Assembly: GCF_900119385.1 (NCBI RefSeq)
Contig: NZ_FPKO01000009.1
Location: 829,405-893,404, forward strand
Reading direction: 5' to 3'
DNA length: 64,000 bases
From: Thermophilibacter mediterraneus
GTDB taxonomy: Bacteria > Actinomycetota > Coriobacteriia > Coriobacteriales > Atopobiaceae
A program made the translations under genes and the position numbers. Below are positions 8,939-16,643 of the stretch, in pieces; position 1 is the stretch's first letter; each line of letters starts with the position of its first letter. Under the pieces are notes generated by a model. That model was not told the origin of the DNA. It ran no database searches and saw nothing but the letters and a program-made list of their open reading frames with translations.

Positions 8939-9380
8939 AGTCGATCACCACCGTCAGAATCAGCGTGAACCCCCAGAGCCAGCGCCCGGAGCCGTCTCGG
9001 CCGCGAGGCGCGGAGCCCCCGGTGTCCGCGGCCGCCACCCTGCACCGCCATCCGTCGCCCGCGCCCGTCCAGGAGTCCCGGCGCAGGTCGCGCTCCACCG
9101 CGCGGCAGGTCGCCTCCGCGTCGCGCGCGGCCTCGCAGCACACCAGCACGTCCACGGGCACCCGCCCGCGCTCCGCGCCGTCCGCGAGCCTCGCCTCGCG
9201 CTGCCAGGCGCCCTGCGTCAGCACGATCGGCTCGCAGCAGAGGCGCGCCGGCGGCGGCGAGCAGAACGCGTTGCCGTAGCCCAGCGCCCGCAGGAGCGTC
9301 GCCACCGCGCCGGCGACCCCGCCGCCCTCGGCGTCCCAGTCGGTCGGCGCGTGCGCGCCGAGCGCGTCAGAACGGGACAT
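8922..9380 (-). CDS. Head-tail connector / tail terminator-type protein
   Basis: A 152-residue protein with AGAVATLLRALGYGNAFC near the start and a C-terminal hydrophobic beta segment (WLWGFTLILTVVIDF). Size, composition and position (third gene after the capsid) match the minor-capsid/tail-completion proteins of A118-like phages. The ATG overlaps the preceding stop by one base. Role inferred from synteny. Confidence 0.6.
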   Translation of the reverse strand: MSRSDALGAHAPTDWDAEGGGVAGAVATLLRALGYGNAFCSPPPARLCCEPIVLTQGAWQREARLADGAERGRVPVDVLVCCEAARDAEATCRAVERDLRRDSWTGAGDGWRCRVAAADTGGSAPRGRDGSGRWLWGFTLILTVVIDFGGQG

Positions 9381-9709
9381 CAGCCCACCTCCAGCTCCCA
9401 GTGGTGCACCTGGCCGCGCACCACGCAGCACCGCCGGCAGGCCCTGACCAGCATCGACGGCCCCGCGCCGATCAGCACGCGCGCCCCGGCCGGCACCTCG
9501 AGGGCGCCCTCGCTGTTCACCGCGTCCACGAACACGGTCCCGTGCCCCGCGTCGGCCGAGCGGTGCGCGTCGGAGACGACCCCCTCCGCGCGCTCGAACC
9601 TCACGTGGCGCACGAGGCGGCTCTCGCCGCGCCCGCCGCCCTCCGCGGGCAGGAACACCAGCATGTCGTCGGGCAGGAGCCTCTTGGGTATCGGCCTCAG
9701 GTACCTCAT
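9380..9709 (-). CDS. Head-closure / minor capsid protein
   Basis: A 109-residue beta-rich protein (RYLRPIPKRLLPDDMLVFLP at the start, HHWELEVG at the end) typical of the Minor_capsid_1-type head-tail stoppers. The ATG overlaps the upstream stop by ATGA. It shows an internal cluster RACRRCCVV. Assignment is by size, order and overall pattern. Confidence 0.6.
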   Translation of the reverse strand: MRYLRPIPKRLLPDDMLVFLPAEGGGRGESRLVRHVRFERAEGVVSDAHRSADAGHGTVFVDAVNSEGALEVPAGARVLIGAGPSMLVRACRRCCVVRGQVHHWELEVG

Positions 9710-10095
9710 CGGCGCACCCCCGAGAAGCAGAGGCCCGTCCCCGCGAGCTCCGCGAGCGCGGCCTCCCGCGCCACCACCGAGCCGGTCGTGCCCTCGTCGC
9801 GGTAGTTGGTCACCGAGAAGGACCCGACGGAGAAGCCTCCCACGCGCCCCTCGCCGTACTCGGCGAAGGCGTCGGCCGCCGCGCAGACGGCGCGCCGCCA
9901 CGCGTCCGCGACGCCCTCGTCCCATCGGGGGTCGGGCTCGCGCCGCCCGGTCAGGCCGCCCACGCACCGCACCGCCGCCGGCAGCGCCTCCGCGAACGCC
10001 TCGGCGGCGAGCGCCCCGCCGTACCCGTCGAGGTAGAAGTCGTAGGAGACGGGCGCGGGGCCGCAGCCGGCCGCGCCCGTCAGCCCCTCGCTCAC
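9706..10095 (-). CDS. Head-tail adaptor protein
   Basis: A 129-residue, mostly helical protein with a GTG start overlapping the capsid stop. The ending YRDEGTTGSVVAREAALAEL with short polar tail resembles Gp6-type adaptors that sit under the portal. It is the first connector gene after the capsid. No catalytic motif is seen. Confidence 0.6.
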   Translation of the reverse strand: MSEGLTGAAGCGPAPVSYDFYLDGYGGALAAEAFAEALPAAVRCVGGLTGRREPDPRWDEGVADAWRRAVCAAADAFAEYGEGRVGGFSVGSFSVTNYRDEGTTGSVVAREAALAELAGTGLCFSGVRR

Positions 10096-11108
10096 GCCAG
10101 CGGCGCGCAGGAGACGTGCACGCCGTCCAGCTTGTTGTCCAGCAGCTCAACGATGCCGTACTTGCGGTACTTCATCATGTAGCTGTCCAGGTTCTCCAGT
10201 TCGTCGGGCGAGAAGACCCTCGAGGCCACGTGCTTGTCGAACTTGATGACCGCCGAGCGCTCCACCACCATGAAGTTGATCGGCGCGCCCGCGCCCACGA
10301 GCTCGTAATAGCTGGAGAGGCTTCCCGATGCCGGGCTCGAGACGGGCGTGTACTGCTCGCCGCTCTTCGTGTAGTAGGTCTTGCCCGAGACCACGGAGGT
10401 GTCCTCCGTGAGCTGATAGGTCCCCTCGGCGCGAGAGTACCCGAACTGGTCCTCCTCGCCGGAGTTGAGCGCGATCGCGCTGTAGAAGCGCGTCTGCGGC
10501 ACCTCCACGATGCGGGAGAAGCGCTCGAGCACGCGGTTCGAGCGCGCCGGGTTCGCCAGCGAGAAGTCGTCCAGCACGCCCTTGAGCGTCGGCGTGATGA
10601 AGAGGATGCGGCTCCCGGTCGTCACCTCCGCCTCGTCCATCGCGTTCGTCGCCGCGCGGAGCGCCGTCAGCACGTCCTCGGCCTCGGCGTCGGAGAAGTC
10701 CTCCACGGCGGGCGTCACGCCCGTATGCCCCGCGATCTCGGAGAACGTGAAGGCGTCGGCCTCCGGCGCCACCTGCGTGCGCTGGAGCTCGGAGCCCGCC
10801 GCCACGAAGCAGTCGAGGACGCCCGCCTCCTCCACGTCCATGACGTCGGCGAGCAGCTTGATGCCGCGGTCGTAGTTGAACGTCTTGGTCTCGAACTCGT
10901 AGGTGATCGAGCCCGTCTTGTAGCCCACGTTGCGAGTGTAGTCGCCGAGCCCCGTCACCTCGATCTTCGGGACCATGATCTCCTTGGCGTTGCGCCCGGC
11001 GCGCGCCATGCGGCGGGGGCTGTTCAGGCACGTCGAGCACGCGGCCCTCTTGTAGACCTCGTCCAGGATGCTCGTGTAGTTCTTGGTGGATGCGATGGAG
11101 TTCGCCAT
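10092..11108 (-). CDS. Major capsid protein with an inserted beta domain
   Basis: A 338-residue protein. The N-terminal pattern (LDEVYKRAACSTCLN..RAGRNAKEIMVPKIEVTGLGDY, then NYDRGIKLLADVMDVEE) is that of capsid proteins of gut siphoviruses. The C-terminal part (INFMVVERSAVIKFDKHVASRVFSP) is also typical. Residues ~225-275 contain an extra module, YQLTEDTSVVSGKTYYT followed by YTPVSSPASGSLSSYYELVG, a small beta domain found as a mobile insertion in capsid and tail proteins of intestinal phages, probably surface-displayed. AGGAGGAA precedes the ATG. Confidence 0.85.
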   Translation of the reverse strand: MANSIASTKNYTSILDEVYKRAACSTCLNSPRRMARAGRNAKEIMVPKIEVTGLGDYTRNVGYKTGSITYEFETKTFNYDRGIKLLADVMDVEEAGVLDCFVAAGSELQRTQVAPEADAFTFSEIAGHTGVTPAVEDFSDAEAEDVLTALRAATNAMDEAEVTTGSRILFITPTLKGVLDDFSLANPARSNRVLERFSRIVEVPQTRFYSAIALNSGEEDQFGYSRAEGTYQLTEDTSVVSGKTYYTKSGEQYTPVSSPASGSLSSYYELVGAGAPINFMVVERSAVIKFDKHVASRVFSPDELENLDSYMMKYRKYGIVELLDNKLDGVHVSCAPLA

Positions 11109-11111
11109 GTC

Positions 11112-11639
11112 CTATTCCTCCTCGTCGTCGATGCCGGCGATCTTGCGCCAGCGGCTCATCTGCGTGGACTCGTCGGCCCCGGCGGCGCCGGCGCTCGGGA
11201 GCCCCGTCGCGCCGGTCGGCGCCGGGGCGGGGGACGCCGAGAAGAGCCAGGGCTCCGCGGCCTTCAGCTTCTCTATGTCGCCGTCGTGGTCGGGCAGGAG
11301 CGCGCGGGCGGCCTTGACGTTGCGCGCCCCGGCGAGCTGAAGCTCGAAGCCTACGCGCTCCTCGTCGCCCTTCCGGCGCAGCTCGTCCATCTCGGCGCGC
11401 AGCTTCTCCGCGCCCTCGGCGGTCTTCGCGGCCTCCGCGATCTCGCCCTCGAGCTCCGCGATGCGGGCGTCGCGCTCCGCGAGCGCCGCCTCGTAGTCCG
11501 CGCGCGCCTTGGCGGCGCCGTCGTCGGCCACGGGGGGCGCGGCGGCGCCATCGTCCCCGCTCACCTGCGACGGCGCGCCCTGCGGCTCCTGCGCCGCGCT
11601 CTCGCCGACCTGTCTCGCCTCGTCCTGCAAGCCATCCAT
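11112..11639 (-). CDS. Phage scaffolding protein
   Basis: A 175-residue protein with a central coiled coil (LAERDARIAELEGEIAEAAK, AEKLRAEMDELRRKGDE), disordered Pro/Ala-rich flanks and a C-terminus ending in IAGIDDEEE, immediately upstream of the capsid gene: a standard scaffold organisation. The ATG at 11,639 follows AAGGACGGG. In related phages the portal and a minor head protein precede it; here the next upstream gene on this strand belongs to the cargo. Confidence 0.75.
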   Translation of the reverse strand: MDGLQDEARQVGESAAQEPQGAPSQVSGDDGAAAPPVADDGAAKARADYEAALAERDARIAELEGEIAEAAKTAEGAEKLRAEMDELRRKGDEERVGFELQLAGARNVKAARALLPDHDGDIEKLKAAEPWLFSASPAPAPTGATGLPSAGAAGADESTQMSRWRKIAGIDDEEE

Positions 11640-11658
11640 CTGCCCGTCCTTCCGGTAA

Positions 11659-11713
11659 GGCGGGCAAGAAGCCCGCACCCAAACGATGGGTACAGGCTAT
11701 GGGCGTGTCACAA
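11659..11713. repeat. Direct repeat, copy 1, flanking the ArsR/SdpI cassette
   Basis: The segment GGCGGGCAAGAAGC...AAACGATGGGTACAGGCTATGGGCGTGTCACAAG is repeated in diverged form at 13,592-13,648. The best-conserved core is GATGGGTACAG..ATGGGCGTGTC. The copies enclose the four rightward genes 11,849-13,496. Confidence 0.7.
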
Positions 11714-11763
11714 GTGGCCCATGGGCCCCCTTGGCTCGTCGGCTCGATACCATCTCAAAAAAG

Positions 11764-11814
11764 TTCGACGAACGTCGAATAGTACGACACACATCGAACA
11801 ATCGGGGGTATACT
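11764..11814 (+). promoter_or_regulatory. Promoter/operator of the SdpR-like operon
   Basis: The palindrome TTCGACGAACGTCGAA (11,764-11,779) and a related half-site around 11,785-11,798 lie upstream of a -10 TATACT (11,809-11,814) with GACACA 17 bp before it. This is a typical ArsR/SdpR autoregulatory layout. Confidence 0.6.
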
Positions 11815-11848
11815 CCGTAGCAAGAGGTCCATGGCGAGGGGAGGCGAG

Positions 11849-12127
11849 ATGGTCGGTGACGGGTTCAAGGCGCTCTCGGATCCCACGCGCCGCCGCATCC
11901 TCGAGCTCCTCGGCGAGCGGGATATGACGGCGGGTGAGATCGGCGAGCACTTCCCCCAGAACAAGGCGACGCTCTCGCACCACCTCGAGGTCCTGCGCGA
12001 GGCGGGTCTCGTGGAGGCGGAGCGCCGGGGCAGGAACGTCCTCTACCGGCTGGACACCACCGTCCTGCAGGGCCTCATCTCATGGTTCCTCGGGCTCACG
12101 GAAACGGAGGCAACGGATGAAGGTTGA
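11849..12127 (+). CDS. ArsR/SdpR-family autorepressor
   Basis: A 92-residue winged-helix regulator: GFKALSDPTRRRILELLGER, TAGEIGEHF, then the recognition helix region NKATLSHHLEVLREAGLVEAERRGRNVLYRL. No metal-binding cysteine pair is seen, consistent with the SdpR branch that senses via its partner SdpI. The ATG at 11,849 is preferred to the one at 11,831 because GGGGAGGCGAG precedes it. It overlaps the SdpI-like gene by 11 bp. Confidence 0.88.
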   Translation: MVGDGFKALSDPTRRRILELLGERDMTAGEIGEHFPQNKATLSHHLEVLREAGLVEAERRGRNVLYRLDTTVLQGLISWFLGLTETEATDEG

Positions 12128-12800
12128 GCTTGGGCGCGGGGAGCGCGCCTTCTGGGTCGTCCTGTTCGCGGCGGTGATTGTCCACCTCGCGGCGTACGCG
12201 CTGCTGGCCTACCCCGCCATGCCCCAGACGGTGCCCACGCACTGGGGCGCCGACGGCGCGGTCGACGGCTGGGGCGACAAGGCGGGCACGCTCCTCATGG
12301 CGGCCGTGCCGCTCGTCCTCGCGCTCGTCATGCTCGCCGTGCCGCGCCTCGACCCAAAGGGCCGCAACTTCGAGCGTTTCCGCGGCGTCTACCTGGGCAT
12401 GAGCGCCGCGCTCACCCTGTTCATGGTCGCCGTCGCGTGGATGACGCCGCTCACCGCCCTCGGCCTCGTGCCCGAGGGCGGCTCGCTCGTCTCGACGATA
12501 ATCCTCCTCGCGCTCGGCGCCCTCACGATTGCGCTCGGCAACTACCTGCCGCGCGTCAAGCCCAACTACACCTTCGGCATCCGCACGCCCTGGACGCTCG
12601 CGAGCGAGGACAACTGGCGCCGCACGCACCGCTTCGCCGGACCCGTCTTCGTGGTCGCGGGCGCGGCGATGCTCGTCGCCGCCCTGCTCTCGGTCGTGGC
12701 GCCCGAGGCGTCGTTCTGGGTCGGCATGGCGGCGGTCCTGCTCGCGACCCTCGTCGTGGGCGTCTACAGCTTCCTCGTCTGGCGCCGCGAGGGCCGCTAG
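12117..12800 (+). CDS. SdpI-family immunity / signalling membrane protein
   Basis: A 227-residue protein with about six membrane segments. It opens with a DUF1648-type domain (PQTVPTHWGADGAVDGWGDK) and contains the conserved SdpI element NYTFGIRTPWTLASEDNWRRTHR. In Bacillus SdpI gives immunity to the SdpC toxin and sequesters SdpR at the membrane. No SdpC-like toxin gene is visible nearby, so the pair may act against exogenous toxins or have a general envelope role. Confidence 0.88.
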   Translation: MKVELGRGERAFWVVLFAAVIVHLAAYALLAYPAMPQTVPTHWGADGAVDGWGDKAGTLLMAAVPLVLALVMLAVPRLDPKGRNFERFRGVYLGMSAALTLFMVAVAWMTPLTALGLVPEGGSLVSTIILLALGALTIALGNYLPRVKPNYTFGIRTPWTLASEDNWRRTHRFAGPVFVVAGAAMLVAALLSVVAPEASFWVGMAAVLLATLVVGVYSFLVWRREGR

Positions 12801-12825
12801 GGAGAACGTTAGGAGGGAGGCCGCG

Positions 12826-13275
12826 ATGGGCGAGAAGGACGAGCGGCCGGAGCGGGTGCTCCCCGGCCGGAGCGACCCGTGGTTCATAGCGGTCATGGTG
12901 ATTGTGGCGGGCGGTTTATCCGCGGCGTGTATCGCGTGCTTCGCGGGCGCGGGACCCTCGTCCCCGTGGGGCTGGCTCGCGCTCCTGCCCGTCCCGGCCC
13001 TTGTTGCCCTGGCCGCCCTGCCCGTCCGCAGCAACCGCGTCGAGCTCTACGAAGACCGCCTCGTCGTCGTGTACGCCGGGACGCGCACGTCGATCCCCTA
13101 CGCCCACGTGAGGGGCGTCCGGCGCACCAGGACGCTCTGGGCCGGCACTGCCAACTCGCTCGACCGCGTCTACATCGAGGCGCCCTATGACGGCGACGCC
13201 ATCGTCTCGGTGACCGACAACGACGCCCTCGTGGACGAGCTGGAGCGCAGGTGCGGCCTTGGGCCCGGCGCCTGA
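12826..13275 (+). CDS. Small membrane protein with PH-like domain
   Basis: A 149-residue protein with two N-terminal membrane segments (WFIAVMVIVAGGLSAACIACF and WLALLPVPALVALAALPV) followed by a bacterial PH-like beta domain (RVELYEDRLVVVYAGTRTSIPYAHVRGVRR). It has GGAGGGAGG before the ATG and follows SdpI by 25 bp, so it is probably co-transcribed. Such proteins often accompany SdpI-type modules. Function not known. Confidence 0.7.
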   Translation: MGEKDERPERVLPGRSDPWFIAVMVIVAGGLSAACIACFAGAGPSSPWGWLALLPVPALVALAALPVRSNRVELYEDRLVVVYAGTRTSIPYAHVRGVRRTRTLWAGTANSLDRVYIEAPYDGDAIVSVTDNDALVDELERRCGLGPGA

Positions 13276-13298
13276 CGCCCCTAAAGGAGGAGGAGAGG

Positions 13299-13496
13299 AT
13301 GGACGTTCCGCACTGGCCCTACTGGAAGAAGAACTCCCTCGGCGGCACGCAGGTCTGGTACGCGGACTGGGGCGACCGCCCCTTCGACGCGCCCGACATG
13401 GGCGAGAGGGACGAGGAGGCCGTGCACGAGCTCAAGAGGCTGGCGGAGAGGTACGGCTCCGGCAGGAAGGACCCGGAGCGCGATTCGCGCGGCTAG
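13299..13496 (+). CDS. Small hydrophilic protein of the SdpI operon
   Basis: A 65-residue aromatic-rich protein (WPYWKKNSLGGTQVWYADWGDRPF then a Glu/Arg-rich helix). AAAGGAGGAGGAG precedes the ATG at 13,299, a very strong ribosome binding site. It lies 23 bp after the PH-domain gene, so operon membership is likely. I do not recognise a family. Confidence 0.65.
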   Translation: MDVPHWPYWKKNSLGGTQVWYADWGDRPFDAPDMGERDEEAVHELKRLAERYGSGRKDPERDSRG

Positions 13497-13591
13497 GACG
13501 TGACCGACCCGTTGCAGCGCCTGATGGCGAGGAGGATGACCGGTATCGGGAACTCTATGCCGCAGGTGACCGCCGGGGCGCTCATGTCAGG

Positions 13592-13648
13592 CGGGCAGAG
13601 TAATAGGTCACTCCCCAAAGATGGGTACAGACCATGGGCGTGTCGCAA
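13592..13648. repeat. Direct repeat, copy 2, flanking the ArsR/SdpI cassette
   Basis: Diverged copy of 11,659-11,713 (shared core GATGGGTACAG..ATGGGCGTGTC.CAA). It lies in the 200-bp gap 13,497-13,699, which otherwise holds no convincing gene. Confidence 0.65.
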
Positions 13649-13699
13649 AGCTTGACGCCGGGATAATGGAGGGAAGAACGAGGGCGAGAGGAGGCAGCG

Positions 13700-14317
13700 A
13701 TGTGCGTGAGGATGTGCCCGCTCACGGTTGAGGAGGCGCAGGCGGTGCTGGACGCGCGCGCCACTCCCGGCACGCACGCGATCCGCTACATAGAGCGCCC
13801 GGACCCCCTGCGCGACGCCCGCCCCGGTAGCCTCGTTCCCGTGTACGTTCCAAAGGACGATGGACTTGCCGTAGCTCGCCTCACATGGGGCTTCCCGCTC
13901 GACGGAAAGCCCAACGCCGTCTTCAACACGCGCATCGAGTCCGCCCTCGAGCAGCTGCGCCTGGGCAGGCGCGGCATGTGGGCGAAGGCCATAGCGGAAG
14001 GCCGCTGCCTCGTGCCCGTGCGCGCCTTCTACGAGGGGCACATGACCGAGAAGGTCGAGAGCGAGAGGACCGGCAGGCCGGTTCGCCGGCAGTACCTGTT
14101 CCGGCTTCCCGGCGCCAGGGCGTTCCTGCTCGCCGCCGTGCGCGAGGGCGACCGGTTCTCGATCGTCACCACCAGGCCGAACGCCAGCGTGTCGCCCGTC
14201 CACGACCGCATGCCACTCGTTCTCGGGCACGGGGAGTCGGGCGTGTGGCTCGGACCGGACTTTCCAACACTAGGGAGGCGAGACGGCATTTCGCTTATTT
14301 CAAGACCGGAGCCCTAG
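13700..14317 (+). CDS. SRAP-domain protein (YedK/HMCES family)
   Basis: A 205-residue protein. SRAP proteins self-cleave to expose Cys2 and form a stable DNA-protein crosslink at abasic sites in single-stranded DNA, protecting replication forks. Cys2 directly follows Met1 (MCVRMC), the catalytic Glu lies in GRCLVPVRAFYEGH, and the conserved His lies in SPVHDRMPLVLG. The C-terminal WLGPDFPTLGRRDGISL is family-typical, so the protein looks complete. It is transcribed rightward into the convergent end of the defence operon, 11 bp away. SRAP genes are frequent in phages and defence islands. Confidence 0.88.
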   Translation: MCVRMCPLTVEEAQAVLDARATPGTHAIRYIERPDPLRDARPGSLVPVYVPKDDGLAVARLTWGFPLDGKPNAVFNTRIESALEQLRLGRRGMWAKAIAEGRCLVPVRAFYEGHMTEKVESERTGRPVRRQYLFRLPGARAFLLAAVREGDRFSIVTTRPNASVSPVHDRMPLVLGHGESGVWLGPDFPTLGRRDGISLISRPEP

Positions 14318-14328
14318 CGCCCAAGAGA

Positions 14329-15075
14329 TTAAAACGGGATATACCAGTCGTTTCGGTCAAGTATGGTTCTAATTCGACTAGCCAAACGTTTCCTGAGAGA
14401 CTCGCGACCCGCTTCGTTGTTTTCATACACGAGCACGCGGTGATGCTTGACGTCAAAGGGGACGTCATCGATGGACTGAGAGACTGGGATGACTTCCTTT
14501 CCCAAGGCGTGCGCGACACCGGTCTCGTACATTACGTTGGGGTTCTTGCCCGAGAAATCGACGATCACGATACACGCCGTCCGTATCAGATTCATTATGT
14601 CATCGATGAGGATGGATTCCTCCCAGACGTCATCCGCAGCCTTCAGCGTCAAGTGGTTCTCTCGGCATGCCCGGGCCATGGCGTTTCTGACGTCATCGAA
14701 TTGTGGGGTGAATGGAATCATCACCGCAGCCATCGAGATGTCGAGTTTTGAAGCGGCGGATGTTGGGTTCATGGGCCCTCCGTTCGTGCCTTCGGGATGT
14801 GATTGGTCTCCGGCGCTCTTGTCGGCAAGCATCTTCTCAACCAGTGCCAGTGAGTCGGGGTCCTTGCTGTAGAGCTGCCCAATGACGGAAGCGACACATG
14901 ACGGATAGTCTTCGTCCCCAAAATAGAGGCTCCTCAGGAGCCTGTCGTGGCCAGTGATGATCGTGCCGTAATTCCCTAGGTACATGGCAAGAAGCTGCCA
15001 ATCGCCGTTGTCGAAGGTGTCTATGACCCTCCTTACGACTCGATCGATAAGCTCAACACGCCTCATGTCAATCAT
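14329..15075 (-). CDS. Defence effector candidate: small effector-associated domain fused to a TIR/deoxyribosyltransferase-like domain
   Basis: A 248-residue protein. The N-terminal ~75 residues (VVRRVIDTFDNGDWQLLAMY..HDRLLRSLYFGDEDYPS) resemble small helical effector-associated domains of bacterial conflict proteins. The C-terminal ~150 residues form a Rossmann-like domain related to nucleoside 2-deoxyribosyltransferases and TIR-like NAD hydrolases: MIPFTPQFDDVRNAMARAC, DDVWEESILIDDIMNLIRTA, VDFSGKNPNVMYETGVAHALGKEVIPV. The conserved N-P-N-V-x-Y-E-x-G element is the likely nucleotide-handling site. It is the last gene of the mod-res-abiH operon, which supports a suicide-effector role. The enzymatic activity is inferred. 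Confidence 0.7.
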   Translation of the reverse strand: MIDMRRVELIDRVVRRVIDTFDNGDWQLLAMYLGNYGTIITGHDRLLRSLYFGDEDYPSCVASVIGQLYSKDPDSLALVEKMLADKSAGDQSHPEGTNGGPMNPTSAASKLDISMAAVMIPFTPQFDDVRNAMARACRENHLTLKAADDVWEESILIDDIMNLIRTACIVIVDFSGKNPNVMYETGVAHALGKEVIPVSQSIDDVPFDVKHHRVLVYENNEAGRESLRKRLASRIRTILDRNDWYIPF

Positions 15076-15107
15076 TGGTGCCCCCAAGATCGTCTCATCG
15101 GACTCAT

Positions 15108-16634
15108 TCAGTCAACCGGCAGCCCGCGAATTATCAGTCTTCCCTCAAGCAGAAGCTTGTGCATGAGGTTCTTGCCATGATCTGAGTTGTCCATGGTTGC
15201 CCCATATGCAACCAGCAGGTTGTTGATCGAGTTTGCGAGCTTCGAGCGCCGCTCGTTGTTGATCCTCTCCGAGTTATCTGAACTGTCCAGCGGGAAATAG
15301 AAGACGAGCACAGTCTCACTCTCGTAAAGATCAACGCCGTCGAATATTGACTGGAAGTAGGAGTAGTCTGCCCTGCCGAGCGAGTGCCCGTAGAACTTAA
15401 TGACGTCGGTCGCATCCTGAAGGTTTGAGCTGTTTGCAGTGCTTATCAGACCACCAGTCCTCGACCCGCCACGCAGCATGAGACGGTACGTCTTGGTGAA
15501 CGGGACTGCGACGGGGTTGTCCATGCAGTCCTTGCCGTCTATGCCGAATATGATGTCTTCCCCAAGCTTTCCGTGGATGTTGACGAACACGCCGTCGTCG
15601 CCCTTGTCGAAGTGGTCTTCGGCAACGCTCGTGTAGTTGAAGCTCAGAACGGAAGTCGACACATAGAAGTCCTCGTCGCTCTGCTTGCCGTCCTCAACAA
15701 TCATCCGGCAGAGGTTCCTACATTCCCCGACATACTCGTTGTTGTCGTCAATCTCCTTGGATAGATGGGCACCGAAAGCCCGCTCGAGCCTTCCCAGATC
15801 TCGTTTAAGCAGCTTGACGAAAAACTCTGGAGTGCATTGCTCGTCGGAGAGCTCGGGGTTGATTGTTAGGACGTAGCGAGCGATGTTGCAAAAGAGATGG
15901 GTTCTGTCATCCTCTTCGCCCGCAAGGCGTCTGCCGCCTTCGCGCCACACGGTGCATGTCATCCCGTCAGTGAACAGGTCCGCGCGCTTCACTGCCTTAA
16001 GCGCGCCCCAGAACAACGACGTCTTGGAGTTTTGGTCAGAGTAGGAGAGAATCCACCTCTCCATTTCGCCTTCGACGTCGCACCACGCGTCATCTATGTT
16101 CGCCTCGAGAATAAAGTCCCAAAGGGTCAGGTCGGAGTCTTCTAATACACTCTCCCAAGCTGCCCTGCTGTAACTTTCGATGCCAGCAATCACCTCGAAT
16201 CGGGGCTTGAAGAAGTCGCCGAATCTCGAGTGGAGCCCGCACTGGAGGTCGAAGCCGTTCCCCAGGATGATGAGCTGCTGCCAGCTGGACTTCGGATATG
16301 AAGAGAGCTCACGATACATAGAAGAATGGTCAGGAATCGTGTAGTTTGGGGTCATGCCCTCAAATGCTCCGCCCAGATCATAATCGGGTAGCTTTAGCGC
16401 AGAAGCATCAAAAGCCTTCGTCACCTCGTCCGTCAGAGAAGACGGGAACGAGCTGGACAGAGATCCGAAGTCTGTGCCCGCAAGAGCGTCTCGGATAGGG
16501 TCAGTTACCGAGCTGGCGATGTCTGCCAGCTTTGACGCCTGGCCAATCGCCGAACTGTCAAATTGAGGAATGTGGGAGACGACTCCCTTCGTCGCGTCAG
16601 CCGTGCGCCCCTGCCCTTCGCCTAGCTGATCCAA
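15108..16634 (-). CDS. AbiH-family abortive infection protein
   Basis: A 508-residue protein. The family hallmark LIILGNGFDLQCGLHSRFGDFF lies near residue 105, after an N-terminal extension of ~100 residues. Further conserved elements are SFNYTSVAED, NIHGKLGEDIIFGIDG and KFYGHSLGRADYSYFQ towards the C-terminus. AbiH confers abortive phage resistance in Lactococcus; its biochemistry is not settled. The start is a TTG at 16,634 with GGGGG upstream, ten bases after the res stop. The TTG is the least certain point. GC is lower than in the flanking phage genes, suggesting separate acquisition. Confidence 0.88.
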   Translation of the reverse strand: MDQLGEGQGRTADATKGVVSHIPQFDSSAIGQASKLADIASSVTDPIRDALAGTDFGSLSSSFPSSLTDEVTKAFDASALKLPDYDLGGAFEGMTPNYTIPDHSSMYRELSSYPKSSWQQLIILGNGFDLQCGLHSRFGDFFKPRFEVIAGIESYSRAAWESVLEDSDLTLWDFILEANIDDAWCDVEGEMERWILSYSDQNSKTSLFWGALKAVKRADLFTDGMTCTVWREGGRRLAGEEDDRTHLFCNIARYVLTINPELSDEQCTPEFFVKLLKRDLGRLERAFGAHLSKEIDDNNEYVGECRNLCRMIVEDGKQSDEDFYVSTSVLSFNYTSVAEDHFDKGDDGVFVNIHGKLGEDIIFGIDGKDCMDNPVAVPFTKTYRLMLRGGSRTGGLISTANSSNLQDATDVIKFYGHSLGRADYSYFQSIFDGVDLYESETVLVFYFPLDSSDNSERINNERRSKLANSINNLLVAYGATMDNSDHGKNLMHKLLLEGRLIIRGLPVD

Positions 16635-16643
16635 GCTGCCCCC

